From Pseudobdellovibrionaceae bacterium (GTDB taxonomy: Bacteria; Bdellovibrionota; Bdellovibrionia; Bdellovibrionales; Bdellovibrionaceae), in the NCBI GenBank assembly GCA_019637895.1, contig JAHBUU010000003.1, forward strand, positions 1-47,881: 47,881 nt of DNA, read 5' to 3'. Shown piece by piece: positions 34,811-44,800 of the stretch (within the stretch, counting starts at the first letter, position 1; every line of letters starts with the position of its first letter). The notes below the pieces were generated by a model, which was not told where the DNA came from, searched no databases, and saw only the letters and a program-made list of their open reading frames with translations. The position numbers and the translations under genes were made by a program.

Positions 34811-35563
34811 ATGGGAACGAAAACCACCCCCTCCGTCCTCTTATTCAGCTTTTTGTTCGTCTTGGGAGCCTCGTCGCACGCCCAAACCTGTGAAGCCGTT
34901 TTCACCACCGAAAGTTCAAAGCTGGCAGGTGACCTGCTGAACTCCCGAGCCTTGGGCGCACAACGTTTTCTGAAACTGATGCGGGGAAATTTGGCCTCCA
35001 GATACCGCCTGAATGCGGATGTCGCTCAAATGGCCCATGACCTTTCTTTGCTCGACGTCTCTCGCACCCCGCAAACCTATGCCCTGAAATGGCCCGATGC
35101 CGCAGGCTCGATCAGCAAAAATATCCGAGGCACCACTCTGAGCTACACCATCCCCTCGCTGATCGTTCAACAAAATGGGACGAATCTCCCCCTCGGAGCC
35201 CGACCCAAAGGCCTGAACTCGATGTTTTCAAAAGTGCTGGTCGGCCTGATGGAAGCGATCCGCATTGATCTCAAAAACAATCCGCAGATTGATCAGGTCG
35301 AGATGGTCGCCGGGTCCGTGGTGAATATGGATCTCGTGGCCCTGCTTAAACAGTCGGGATTTATCCGAATCGGAGGAGATCCCATCACCCCGGCCATTCC
35401 CGGTCAACGCCTGCCTCCGGATATTTACGTCCATCAAACGCCGGGCGCTCCGTTTGTTCATGACATGGGTTTCGGCATGGGATCTCCGATGTTTGCGAAT
35501 CTCGGTCATGCTCATCCTGACCGCGGCCGCAGTTGGGTCCTTCGCTTTGAAGTGACGCGCTGA
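34811..35563 (+). CDS. Secreted protein of unknown function
   Basis: Protein of 250 residues with a signal peptide (PSVLLFSFLFVLGASSHAQ). The second half contains IDQVEMVAGSVVNMDLVALLKQSGF, which faintly recalls the end of an acetyltransferase-like fold, but no catalytic motif is evident. A glycine/histidine-rich stretch (FVHDMGFGMGSPMFANLGHA) follows. Family not recognised. A run of eight T follows the stop, without an obvious hairpin. Confidence 0.65.
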   Translation: MGTKTTPSVLLFSFLFVLGASSHAQTCEAVFTTESSKLAGDLLNSRALGAQRFLKLMRGNLASRYRLNADVAQMAHDLSLLDVSRTPQTYALKWPDAAGSISKNIRGTTLSYTIPSLIVQQNGTNLPLGARPKGLNSMFSKVLVGLMEAIRIDLKNNPQIDQVEMVAGSVVNMDLVALLKQSGFIRIGGDPITPAIPGQRLPPDIYVHQTPGAPFVHDMGFGMGSPMFANLGHAHPDRGRSWVLRFEVTR

Positions 35564-35595
35564 TTTTTTTTATTTTCATCTTCGATCCTTTCTAT

Positions 35596-35615
35596 ACAGA
35601 AAGGCCTCTTTCTGT
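35596..35615 (+). promoter_or_regulatory. Hairpin between the secreted protein and antiporter genes
   Basis: A perfect 8-base stem ACAGAAAG / CTTTCTGT with the loop GCCT lies 14 bases before the antiporter ATG. There is no T run after it, so it may be a 5' leader structure rather than a terminator. Confidence 0.4.
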
Positions 35616-35629
35616 TAGCGTCCCTAGCG

Positions 35630-36916
35630 ATGCAAACATCCATGATCAGCGTCCTCGCGACCGTGTTTTTCGTCTGTGCTTTGCTACAGTCACTTTTTGC
35701 CGCCCGCATCCTTAAACTCAGCGACCAACTGAGGTCCAAACATCCGTCTTGGGCCAGGTTTTGCCATTTCGCGGGTGAACCCGAGATCATCTTTAGCCTG
35801 TGGGCCGCTCTCTTCATGGTCGTGCTCATGTTTGCCTGGGGGCTTGACGAAAGCTTCCACTGGCTGGATCAACGAAACTTTTCTGAAGCCGCCTTCGTTG
35901 TCGTCATCATGGTTCTTGCCTCGACCAAGCCAATCACCGTCTTGGCGGAAAAAATCATCTTGGGCCTGGCTCGCCGTCTTCCTCTGCCGGAGCCCATTGC
36001 CGCCTATGCCATGATCCTGACCGCAGGCCCTTTGCTCGGATCCTTGATCACCGAACCCGCCGCCATGACGATCTCGGCCCTCCTGCTGAAAAGTCGGATT
36101 CTCGATCCGCTGAAGGCTCAGATTCCGAAACGATTTTTCTACATCATGCTGGGCACCTTGTTCGTCAATATCTCCATTGGCGGGACCCTCACTCACTTCG
36201 CGGCTCCACCTGTTCTGATGGTGGCTCGTATTTGGGACTGGGGCACTCCGTTCATGTTCACGAACTTCGGCTGGAAGGCCATTATCGCGATTATCCTCAA
36301 TACTCTGCTCGCCGTGTGGATGAGCCGGGCGACTTTGGCCCAAATCGGAAAAGAGCAGGTTGAACCAGTCGAGCCGAAAAAATCGATCCCTCCATGGATC
36401 ACCCTCGTTCATTTGGGCTTCATCGCTCTTTGTATTATCGGCGTCCATCACCCGGCCTTTGTGATCGGGCTGTTCATCTTGTTCCTTGGGTTCTATGACA
36501 TCACTCGCGATTACCAATCGCGGGTAAAGATCGAAGAAAGCATCCTCGTCGGATTCTTCCTCGGCGGTCTCGTGATTCTCACCGCAAAACAAGGCTGGTG
36601 GCTGTCTCCACTCCTGGGTTCGATTGAAAATCTTGCCCTCTATGCCGGAACCCTGGTGCTCAGCCCAATCACGGATAACGCCGCGATGACCTCTCTGGCC
36701 TCACAGGTCGAGAACCTCAGCGAAGCCTCGAAGTACCTGATCGTTGCGGCCGCCGTCGTTGGCGGAGGGATGACCATCATTGCAAATGCGCCGAATCCCG
36801 CAGGTTTCGCCCTTTTGCGAGGAAGCCTTCCATCCAAACGCTTGTCTCCGAAGCATTTGTTTTTAGGAGCCCTGCCGCCGACCCTGATCGCGGCCATCGC
36901 TTTCTATCTTCTCTAA
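35630..36916 (+). CDS. Putative Na+/H+ antiporter (Na_H_antiport_3-like)
   Basis: Membrane protein of 428 residues with about ten or more spans. It carries ion-transporter-type signatures such as LLGSLITEPAAMTISALLL, IGGTLTHFAAPPVLMV and LVLSPITDNAAMTSLASQVE, with repeated polar residues inside membrane spans. This fits the putative Na+/H+ antiporter family, related to the NhaD/ArsB group. Direction and ion are not proven. A bulged hairpin just after the stop may end the transcript. Confidence 0.8.
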   Translation: MQTSMISVLATVFFVCALLQSLFAARILKLSDQLRSKHPSWARFCHFAGEPEIIFSLWAALFMVVLMFAWGLDESFHWLDQRNFSEAAFVVVIMVLASTKPITVLAEKIILGLARRLPLPEPIAAYAMILTAGPLLGSLITEPAAMTISALLLKSRILDPLKAQIPKRFFYIMLGTLFVNISIGGTLTHFAAPPVLMVARIWDWGTPFMFTNFGWKAIIAIILNTLLAVWMSRATLAQIGKEQVEPVEPKKSIPPWITLVHLGFIALCIIGVHHPAFVIGLFILFLGFYDITRDYQSRVKIEESILVGFFLGGLVILTAKQGWWLSPLLGSIENLALYAGTLVLSPITDNAAMTSLASQVENLSEASKYLIVAAAVVGGGMTIIANAPNPAGFALLRGSLPSKRLSPKHLFLGALPPTLIAAIAFYLL

Positions 36917-36927
36917 AGTGCCACATA

Positions 36928-36952
36928 GTGCTGCAGGAACCCTCCTGCGCAC
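36928..36952 (+). terminator. Likely terminator of the antiporter gene
   Basis: GTGC-GCAGGA pairs with TCCTGCGCAC (10 base pairs with one bulged T) around a 4-base loop, 12 bases after the antiporter stop. The following sequence is only moderately T-rich. Confidence 0.45.
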
Positions 36953-36996
36953 TCTTCCGACTTTTCCGCTCGGGCGCCCTGTGTTATAGCCAAGCT

Positions 36997-37545
36997 ATGA
37001 GACTCTTTCTTTGGCTGCTGCTTGCAAGCATGTGTTCGCACCCCGCCCTGGGAGCTCCGTTTTCACTCAAAGGTCGTGATCTCATTTCTTCGAAAGATCT
37101 TGAGATGACGTCGGGTTCTCAAGGAATGGTTCTGGTTTTTCTGTCATCGGCCTGCCCCTGCTCGGACAGCCATGTCGAAGAGCTTGCAAAACTCAGTCAG
37201 GATTTTCCCGATTTTCCCTTCTTTGCCGTTCACTCCAATCAAGATGAATCGGTCGAAAACTCAAAACCCTATTTCATCGACAAGAAGCTGCCCTTTCCGG
37301 TGATTCAAGACGACCATGCCGTGATCGCTGATCGCTACAAAGCACTCAAAACTCCTCATGCCTTCGTTCTGAATCCCAAAGGGGATGTTTTATACCGAGG
37401 CGGCGTCTCGGACAGCGCTCACTTCGCACGTTCGAAAACGAAATATCTCAGAAATGCCCTGACCGATCTCAAAAACCAACAGGCCGTCAAAACCCCTGAG
37501 GGACGGACTCTTGGTTGTCTCATCTCCAGAGAGGAGAACGAATGA
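36997..37545 (+). CDS. Secreted redoxin/peroxiredoxin-like protein
   Basis: Protein of 182 residues from the ATG at 36997, which opens a signal peptide (MRLFLWLLLASMCSHPALGA). The thioredoxin-fold redox motif is VFLSSACPCSDSHVEEL, with a C-P-C pair where AhpC/TSA-type proteins have their active cysteine. TPHAFVLNPKGDVLYRGG holds the cis-proline strand. It probably acts on periplasmic thiols or copper sites. It is the first gene of a three-gene overlapping operon. No clear ribosome binding site is seen. Confidence 0.78.
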   Translation: MRLFLWLLLASMCSHPALGAPFSLKGRDLISSKDLEMTSGSQGMVLVFLSSACPCSDSHVEELAKLSQDFPDFPFFAVHSNQDESVENSKPYFIDKKLPFPVIQDDHAVIADRYKALKTPHAFVLNPKGDVLYRGGVSDSAHFARSKTKYLRNALTDLKNQQAVKTPEGRTLGCLISREENE

Positions 37546-37997
37546 TGTCTCGTCTGGTCTTTGTCCTGTCGGCCCTTGCCCTCACCGCCTGCGCGGAGCC
37601 TCGCTACACCGATCCCACTCCGCAGATCGTGAATCGTTCGGCCACCGCCAACGCCGATTGCTCGATTCAATTTGGCACCTCACGAACCTGTCTTTCATGG
37701 ACCTGGGAAAAACTCCCGACGGAAAATGAAACGGGTTCCTTGATTTTCAAAACCTACCGTCCGAACACCTTCGACCAAACGGCCGTGGCTCAGGACCTCG
37801 AGGGCCAAGTGGGACTCGTTCTGTGGATGCCTTCGATGGGCCACGGATCAACACCCGCTCGCGTGCAGCGGCTCGACACCGGAACCTATCGCGCCACCAA
37901 CGTGCACTTCGTGATGCCTGGAGACTGGGAGTTTCGTTTTCAAATCAAAGACGGGAACAATCTGACGGATGAAGCGGTCGTCTCTCTTTCTATTTAG
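37542..37997 (+). CDS. YtkA/FixH-like lipoprotein
   Basis: Protein of 151 residues starting with two ATGs that overlap the previous stop. It has a lipoprotein signal ending LTAC (Cys17). The C-terminal half, LVLWMPSMGHGSTPARVQRL followed by TGTYRATNVHFVMPGDWEFR, matches YtkA-like domains, which carry Met/His residues suited to copper binding. It would be anchored on the periplasmic face of a membrane. Its end overlaps the next gene by 29 bases. Confidence 0.78.
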   Translation: MMSRLVFVLSALALTACAEPRYTDPTPQIVNRSATANADCSIQFGTSRTCLSWTWEKLPTENETGSLIFKTYRPNTFDQTAVAQDLEGQVGLVLWMPSMGHGSTPARVQRLDTGTYRATNVHFVMPGDWEFRFQIKDGNNLTDEAVVSLSI

Positions 37998-38871
37998 TAG
38001 CCTCTTCCTGCTGGCGGGAAGCCACGCCTGGGCCGCCGCTTGCTGCGGTGGTGGCGTCGCTTCGCCCTCGTTGATCGCGGGTGATCACCGCGCGCAGTTG
38101 GGAACATCGCTTTCGCATACCGAGATTCTGGTTCACTCGGTGGACACCAAGGGCGACTGGCATCGATGGCGCCAACGGCAACAAGTTCAGGTCTTGCGCC
38201 TCGAAGGGGCCCAGCTTCTGAGCGATCGCTCGCAGGCTGGCTTTTCGCTCCCGGTTTTCCACCGCATTCGCGACGCTGAAAATTCAAGCGGGCTTGGCGA
38301 TGTGTCGACCTCATGGGGTTATGAGTACCTCACCGATTGGGACTATCACCCCTGGCGTCCACGCGGAGTGGGTTATCTGCAGGTGGTCCTTCCGACCGGT
38401 CGCTCGAAAGCGGAATCGGAATTGGGTGGACTCGACAGCCGGGGCAACGGGTTTTGGGCCGTTGGGGCTGGAACTCTCCTGACCAAAACTTGGGGACGCT
38501 GGGATGCCCTGGCCTCCTTGGATGCCCATCGGTCTTTTGGAAAATCCATTTCCACCTCCCAAATTCAAGGAACACTCAAGCCGGGATGGGGTGGCAACCT
38601 TGGCCTCGGTGCCGGGTACAATACGAAATCCCTGCGCTGGGGTGGCCAGATCACATGGACTTATGAAGATCCCATCGGTCTGGATGGCCCGTCCTCGTCC
38701 TCAGGAAGCCTTGAGCGATACGCCACGGCCCTTGCCTCACTCAGCTATATGCCCAATCCCGAGTGGTCAGCGACTCTCGGCTATTCGGACCAGACCCTGT
38801 TCGGCAGCCCGCTCAATACCAGCCTGGGCCGAGGCCTTCAGCTTCAGCTCCAACGCAAATGGGAGCGCTGA
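37969..38871 (+). CDS. Outer-membrane beta-barrel-like protein with CCGGG start
   Basis: Protein of 300 residues with a signal peptide (MKRSSLFLFSSLFLLAGSHA-WAA), followed at once by CCGGG, possibly a metal-binding or thiol site. The rest alternates beta strands rich in aromatic residues and glycine (VGYLQVVLPTGRSKAESELG, WGGNLGLGAGYNTKSLRWGG), as in barrels. It overlaps the lipoprotein gene by 29 bases. With the redoxin and the YtkA-like lipoprotein it suggests a copper or thiol delivery unit. Function unknown. Confidence 0.7.
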   Translation: MKRSSLFLFSSLFLLAGSHAWAAACCGGGVASPSLIAGDHRAQLGTSLSHTEILVHSVDTKGDWHRWRQRQQVQVLRLEGAQLLSDRSQAGFSLPVFHRIRDAENSSGLGDVSTSWGYEYLTDWDYHPWRPRGVGYLQVVLPTGRSKAESELGGLDSRGNGFWAVGAGTLLTKTWGRWDALASLDAHRSFGKSISTSQIQGTLKPGWGGNLGLGAGYNTKSLRWGGQITWTYEDPIGLDGPSSSSGSLERYATALASLSYMPNPEWSATLGYSDQTLFGSPLNTSLGRGLQLQLQRKWER

Positions 38872-38890
38872 AAAAACGAGTACTTCTTGT

Positions 38891-38908
38891 TGTCGTGTTT
38901 TCACGACA
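38891..38908 (+). terminator. Weak hairpin after the barrel gene
   Basis: TGTCGTG / CACGACA forms a 7-base stem with a TTTT loop, 20 bases after the stop. No T run follows, so terminator function is uncertain. Confidence 0.35.
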
Positions 38909-38987
38909 TTGGGATAATTCGCCTCGTGCTTTTCAAATCCCCCCTTATCTTATACGAGTATTGTTTTAACCAACCCAAGAACAGGCC

Positions 38988-40976
38988 GTGATTTACCGTT
39001 TTTGGAGAGACCTCTCGGTCTCTAAGAAACTCTATTGTGTCGTTGGCGTGATGGGTCTCCTGATCGCTTTGGAGCTATTGACCCTGCGTTTTGCCATGCA
39101 AACCCTGTCCTCGGTTCGGGCCTTCGTCAGCGGAGAAGGCATCTGGTCCAAGGCGCAAAAGAGCGCCACGCTGAGCCTGCACAAATACGCACAGACTGGT
39201 GATATCGAGCACTACCAAACCTATCTTTCCCATATGCAGGTCCCTCTGGGCGATCATCAAGCCCGGGTCGAACTTGAAAAGGCCGAACCGGATATCGATC
39301 TTATCCATCAGGGATTCCGCCAGGGACAGATTGCCAATGACGACATCCCGGGCTTGGTGTCTTTGGTCCGCCGCTTTCACGAGGTCCCTCACCTAAAAAA
39401 AGCCCTCGGCATTTGGAGCGACGGCGACGATGCCCTTTCCAGTTTCTCAAGAGAAGCCTCCCATCTGCATGAGCTGATCTCGTCGAAAGCTCCTCCCTCT
39501 GCCATCCAAGAATCCCTGAAAAGAATCGACCTCCATGACACTCAGCTCACCGAGCTGGAAGTGAATTTTTCGCAGGCCCTTGGCGAGGGCTCCCGATGGC
39601 TGGAACGCTTGCTCCTGACCGTTCTGTTCTTTGCCGTGATCACCGTCGAGTCCATCGGCCTGATCCTGACGATCTCTTTCAGTCGCAACCTCTCTCGTGA
39701 TCTGAAAGAGTTGCGGGATGCGACCCGCGAAGTGGGCGACGGCGACTTTTCTCGACGAATCCCTGTGCGCTCCAAAGATGAAATGGGTCAACTCGCCGGC
39801 GCATTGAATGCCATGGCAGAAAAGCTTGAAACCAATATCGGAGAACGGGTCGAGGCGGAAAGAGCCAGCGCTGTGAAAACCTTGTTCTTGGCGAATATGT
39901 CCCACGAGATTCGCACGCCCCTGGGCTCCATGCTGGGCTTTGCGGAACTCCTCAAAGATCCAAACTTGCCAGCTCCCGAACGCGCCCACTATGTGGACAT
40001 CATTCTTCGGACAGGAACGAATCTGTCGAAGATCCTGAACGACGTCCTTGATATTTCAAAGGTCGAAGCCGGACAGATGGATGTCGAAAAAGTGAAGACC
40101 TCGCTACCCGGGCTTTTGGGCGAAGTGCAACAAGTGATGTCCATGAAGTGCCAGCAAAAAGGCATCTCTCTGCAGTTCAAATCACAAGGCCTCCTGCCCG
40201 ACACCATCATGACCGATCCTTTCCGTCTAAGGCAGATCCTGGTGAATCTGATCGGCAACGCCATCAAGTTCACGGAAAAAGGCTCGATCACCGTGACCTC
40301 GACGCTCAGCAATCATCAACTGTCCTTCACGGTCGAAGACACCGGTGTCGGTCTGACCTCCGAGCAAAGCGAACGCTTGTTTCACCAGTTCAGCCAAGTG
40401 GATCATTCGACCCGCAGAAAACAAGAAGGCACGGGCTTGGGGCTGATGCTCTCCAGACGGCTGGCGACTCTGATGGGAGGGGATGTGTCCCTAGTCCAGA
40501 GTGAACCTGGAAAAGGCAGTACTTTTTTGGCGACGATTCATGTCGACGATTTTTCTTTCGCGATCGCCAAACAAGCCTCACCGACCGAGGCCACAGCCTC
40601 TCCGCAAAGTTCTTTTCAGGGAAAACGGATCTTGATCGTCGATGATACCCCCGACAACCGCTTTCTCATCGAGCGCATCCTGACCCGACGTGGTTTCAGC
40701 GTCGAGCACGCCGAGAATGGAGAAGAGGGCGTCCAAAAGGCCCTGTCACAGAATTTTGATCTGATCCTCATGGATGTCCAGATGCCGGTGATGGATGGCT
40801 ATACGGCGGTTCGCACGCTGCGCGCCCAAAACTATTCCAAGCCCATCATTGCCGTGACCGCTCACGCGATGAAGGGCGACCGTGCCAGTTGCCTGGCTGC
40901 TGGATATTCCGATTATCTGACGAAACCGATTCAAGTGAATGAATTCATGACCGTGCTTGAACAGCACCTCGTCTGA
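38988..40976 (+). CDS. Hybrid sensor histidine kinase with receiver
   Basis: Protein of 662 residues. Two membrane spans (about 15-35 and 208-230) enclose a periplasmic sensor region of about 170 residues that is mostly helical. They are followed by HAMP (about 231-283), HisKA with His306 in MSHEIRTPLGSMLGF, HATPase (NLIGNAIKF, DTGVGL, GTGLGLML) and a C-terminal receiver with Asp596 in LILMDVQMPVMDGY. It starts at a GTG with AGG just upstream. No partner regulator is adjacent. Its 3' end overlaps that of the convergent mepA gene by 32 bases. Confidence 0.9.
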   Translation: MIYRFWRDLSVSKKLYCVVGVMGLLIALELLTLRFAMQTLSSVRAFVSGEGIWSKAQKSATLSLHKYAQTGDIEHYQTYLSHMQVPLGDHQARVELEKAEPDIDLIHQGFRQGQIANDDIPGLVSLVRRFHEVPHLKKALGIWSDGDDALSSFSREASHLHELISSKAPPSAIQESLKRIDLHDTQLTELEVNFSQALGEGSRWLERLLLTVLFFAVITVESIGLILTISFSRNLSRDLKELRDATREVGDGDFSRRIPVRSKDEMGQLAGALNAMAEKLETNIGERVEAERASAVKTLFLANMSHEIRTPLGSMLGFAELLKDPNLPAPERAHYVDIILRTGTNLSKILNDVLDISKVEAGQMDVEKVKTSLPGLLGEVQQVMSMKCQQKGISLQFKSQGLLPDTIMTDPFRLRQILVNLIGNAIKFTEKGSITVTSTLSNHQLSFTVEDTGVGLTSEQSERLFHQFSQVDHSTRRKQEGTGLGLMLSRRLATLMGGDVSLVQSEPGKGSTFLATIHVDDFSFAIAKQASPTEATASPQSSFQGKRILIVDDTPDNRFLIERILTRRGFSVEHAENGEEGVQKALSQNFDLILMDVQMPVMDGYTAVRTLRAQNYSKPIIAVTAHAMKGDRASCLAAGYSDYLTKPIQVNEFMTVLEQHLV

Positions 40977-41754
40977 TTCGCTTTTTCTGACAGCCATCGC
41001 CTGCGGCCAACAAGACTTTCGTTCGCACACATTTTTTGTGAAACGGAGAGCAGTGCAGACGCAGATGAAAATGGCCGTCATGTCCCGAGGTTGGACGAAT
41101 CCGTCGCATCACGTCCCGGTTGAGCTCGTCATCCAGGACATTTTTTTCCCGTGCCCACTGACAAAGGCGATCTTTGATGGCTGGGGAAACCAGGATCATC
41201 GCCACCACGGATTCCGAATCCTCATCCGTTCCGATCCGCTGAGAAACCAACAGACGCCAGAATTCCCAATTTTTTTCCAGATCGAAACGCTCGGTCACTT
41301 TTTGCGAGGAATTCAGAACCGAACCCCATCGACTGCGGCCAACGAACAGAATATCCGCATCCAATCCGTTCTGATGACTTTTGTGTGGCTGAAACCGACC
41401 GCCCTCGCGATGAGAGATTCCGCCGATATGAATCACAGAGCGAGAATCCCGCTGGTTCAGGGCTTCCGATGCCCGCATCAGGAGAGAGACCAGATGACCA
41501 GCCCCCCAGTTGACCGCAGCCCCACCCAGCCGAACGAATCCGGGTCCTTTTTCCGGCAGGAGAGTCCCCTTTTCCAAGCGACCGGAAACTTCGGCACCAC
41601 GACCCTGAGCTTTTCCAATGGACTCACCACCCAGCTCGAGATCAAGCCAAGAACCTGGAATCACGTCCGAGGCTTCATCCGCAGACAGCCCCCTCATCGG
41701 AACGAGCAAGAAAATCAGGCAAAAAAGAAAACATTTCGTCGAGCTTAAAATCAC
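40945..41754 (-). CDS. mepA: MepA-like penicillin-insensitive murein endopeptidase
   Basis: Protein of 269 residues with a signal peptide (MILSSTKCFLFCLIFLLVPM-RGLSA). The M74 zinc motifs HKSHQNGLDADI and SGHDGHFHLRLHC are present, along with EKGPGFVRLG. MepA cuts D-Ala-meso-diaminopimelate cross-links in the periplasm. It suits wall remodelling or, in a predatory lifestyle, prey wall digestion. It diverges from the SNF2 helicase gene. Confidence 0.88.
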   Translation of the reverse strand: MILSSTKCFLFCLIFLLVPMRGLSADEASDVIPGSWLDLELGGESIGKAQGRGAEVSGRLEKGTLLPEKGPGFVRLGGAAVNWGAGHLVSLLMRASEALNQRDSRSVIHIGGISHREGGRFQPHKSHQNGLDADILFVGRSRWGSVLNSSQKVTERFDLEKNWEFWRLLVSQRIGTDEDSESVVAMILVSPAIKDRLCQWAREKNVLDDELNRDVMRRIRPTSGHDGHFHLRLHCSPFHKKCVRTKVLLAAGDGCQKKRIRRGAVQARS

Positions 41755-41842
41755 GGCCCGACAGTATAGCAGACTTTTGCCTTTGGCCCATTTTTTTCCT
41801 TGCGGTGGCCTTCAAAAAAAGGGCATTCGGCTTGAATTGGAA

Positions 41843-44800
41843 ATGCCTCATGACAAGCAGCGGACCATCAGGCAATCTACGGAATGGTCCTCTTCACCTA
41901 TGGGAGCCCTCGGTTTGTTTTCAGAAGCAGTGACACTCAAAAACCTGGTTCATCTCCGTTCGCCGAGCGAGCGCGTGCCCTTGGGTGAAAGCCTGACCTA
42001 TCAGGATGCGCTGAGTCTCATTCAAGCCGATGCCTTTCAAAAAGCCGAGATTCTCACCCAAACGCCTCGCCTGCTCAGCCTTGAGATGAGCTGGGGCGAT
42101 GGTTCGCAAGCATCACCCGCTGTGGTCAGAATCTCGGAACGATCGGCAGGAGGCGACCTGACGTTTTCCTGCTCTCAGTGCCAAATCGCCGGGCGCTCGG
42201 TCACAGGATGCGAACACCAATGGGCGTCTTTCATTCTGCTTTGGCAGGCCTTGACGGCGACCTCTGAAGAACTCTCTCACCCCGAACTCGCTCGTCTGTC
42301 CAATGACCTGAAGGAGACGATCCCGGCCGATGAGGAGATCGACATCTATGCAAGCGTCGTCTTGGATTCGATCAGCCTGGCCTTGGATGAATCTCCCTTG
42401 CTGGGAGGCTCGGCCTTGGGGAGTGTCCTCAGTCTCGACTTCGATCGGTACGAGCGACAGCAGGTGTCCCGCGACCAGTCTTTGTTCGCTCCTCGTCTTT
42501 GGAATCTGCCGGAAGTCTTTCGAAAAAAACTGAGCGCCTATTCCGAGCACTATTTCCACGAGGTCAACAGCCTGAACCGTTTGAGCGAGATCGTTCGCTA
42601 TAACTTCAGCAACAACATGCAGCTCAGTGCTCGAGATGTTCTGCGACACCCGCTTTATCGCCGGGTCCCGACGGGACTGCTGCCCGCACCTCGCACGGAG
42701 ATATCGGTCTTTGCCAAGTGGCCTCTTGTGCAACACGGGGATAAGACCTTCGTCAGTCATTCGGTCACCGAAGTCGAAGAGATCATCCAAGCCCTTCTGG
42801 CCACCGTCGCCGAAGCTCATCGGCAGAAAAAAATCGAGCTTTATCTGCAATCAACTGGCCCCACGGCCAAAGCCATGAAGCTGAACTCTCTCGAGTTCGA
42901 TGCCTCACAAGAACTCGATTGGCGGGTCATTTTCCAGGAAAAGAAAGACCTCGAAACCGAATTCAAGCTCGTCAGCCATCACAAAGAAAGCCTGCTCTTT
43001 TTCCCGTCGTTCGCCATCGGCCCGGACTCGGGGACTCTGATCATCCATCCGTGGATGCGCGAGCTTAGCCAACTGCAAGAAACTCTTTCCGGAATTTCGA
43101 CCACCCTGTTTCTCCCTCAGGGAAAAATGCCCACGGTCGAAGTCCTTGGGGAGTATGCCGCCAAGGTCATCTTGAAGTCTTTGCGAAGTCGCTCGATCCC
43201 GGTTCGCCTCGAGGGCGAGTCCCGAACACTCTCGGCGAGTCAAAGTCAGACACAAATTCACCTGGATGAAAATGGCGCTTTCTATGTTCGCCACGAAGCC
43301 CGTGTGTTTGGACAAAAGAACCTGGCCCGCAAAGGCTGGAGCACCAAGTCCTCTTTGTTCCTGCAGACGCTCTCATCGGGATTGCCTTTCCTTCTCAACG
43401 TCGAACCCCGAGATCTGGCCAGCCGCTCGGCCGCTCGCCGGGATTGGGATCTGAAGCTCCTCAAACACTTGGGAATTCTGCAGTACGTTTTACTTGAGAC
43501 CTTTTCCCTGCATTTCGAGGGACATCTGACGGATGGCACGCGGACCTCGAAAGAGGAGCTGTTCAAAATCCTTCAGCCCAGGATCCAAAGCCTGCTCATC
43601 GCCGGGAGCGGAGGAAGCTTTGTTCGGGACGTGCCGTTGACCGATCTTTGCTCGAAACAGGTTCTGGCCTGCTTCGAAGACTTTATCTCGATGACCTTCA
43701 AAGCCCTCAGTGCCAGCGAAGCTTTCTATTCCGAGCAAGGCGAGGTCATCCTCGAGGGCGTGGTCGAACGCGAATTCCGATTGATCTACGAGCTCTTGAA
43801 AAAGATGGCGCTGAACACGGCCGGAGACGCTTTCAGAAAATCGCGGACTCCTTTCCTGTCGAAGTCCGAGGACGACGCCGACAATCTGGAAAAGCTGTCG
43901 TTCCATCTGTCCCCGGCTCAGGTGAAATCCGGAGCCCGCCTGACCGATACCCTTGATTCTCTGCAGGCACTTTTGCCCTTCGGTTTCAAAATCTTTTACA
44001 ATGATCAGCCCCTGCAGGAACTGGGCGAGGACGAATTCCGCGTGGACTTCCTGCTGCAGAACGATCCTGAAACCGAAAGATATCTGAACTGGTTCGAACT
44101 GAATCCCCGGTTCTTCCTTCGCGGAGAAGAGGTCGACCCCGATCAGCTCCTGAAGCTGGGACGTGGTGGAGTGATCGAGTATGAGGGGCGACTGTATCTG
44201 GTCCCTCAAAAACAGCTTCCCTCGATGCGACGCTTGGAGCTGTTCTGGCAGAAACTGCAAAAAGGCAAAGTCGAATCCAGCCGCAAGACGGTCGGCGACA
44301 AGATTTACCAACTCCCTCGCAGCTCGACATTGGAGCTTTTGGCTCTTCGCGCATCAGGCGTTCAAATCCGCGGAGACGAGGAGTGGAAACAGCTCTGCGA
44401 ATTCTATGACACGCTGGGAACCTCGACCCGCCCCCTGAAGCTCCCGAAATCCATCAAAGGTCAGCTCAAGCCCTATCAAGAGACCGGCGTGCAATGGCTG
44501 CAGGACTTGTATCAGTTGCGGCTCGGTGCCCTTCTTGCGGATGACATGGGGTTGGGAAAGACCTTGCAGACCTTGAGCTTTCTCGATGACCTGAGAGACA
44601 AAAAGGAACTCGGTCAGGTTCTGATCGTGGTTCCTTCTTCGTTGATCTTTAACTGGCAGCAAGAAGTCGAAAAGTTCACACCGAATCTGCCACTCACCGT
44701 CTTTTCGAATCGGGATCGAGAAGCGGTCTCCAGACGCCTCGAAGCCAAGGAAGACATCGTCGTCATCACCACTTACGGCCTATTGATGGAGCACGAGGAT

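Noticed and set aside
43490..44311. 273-residue minus-strand frame inside the helicase gene
   Set aside because: It is a mirror of the SNF2 coding sequence with no motifs of its own.
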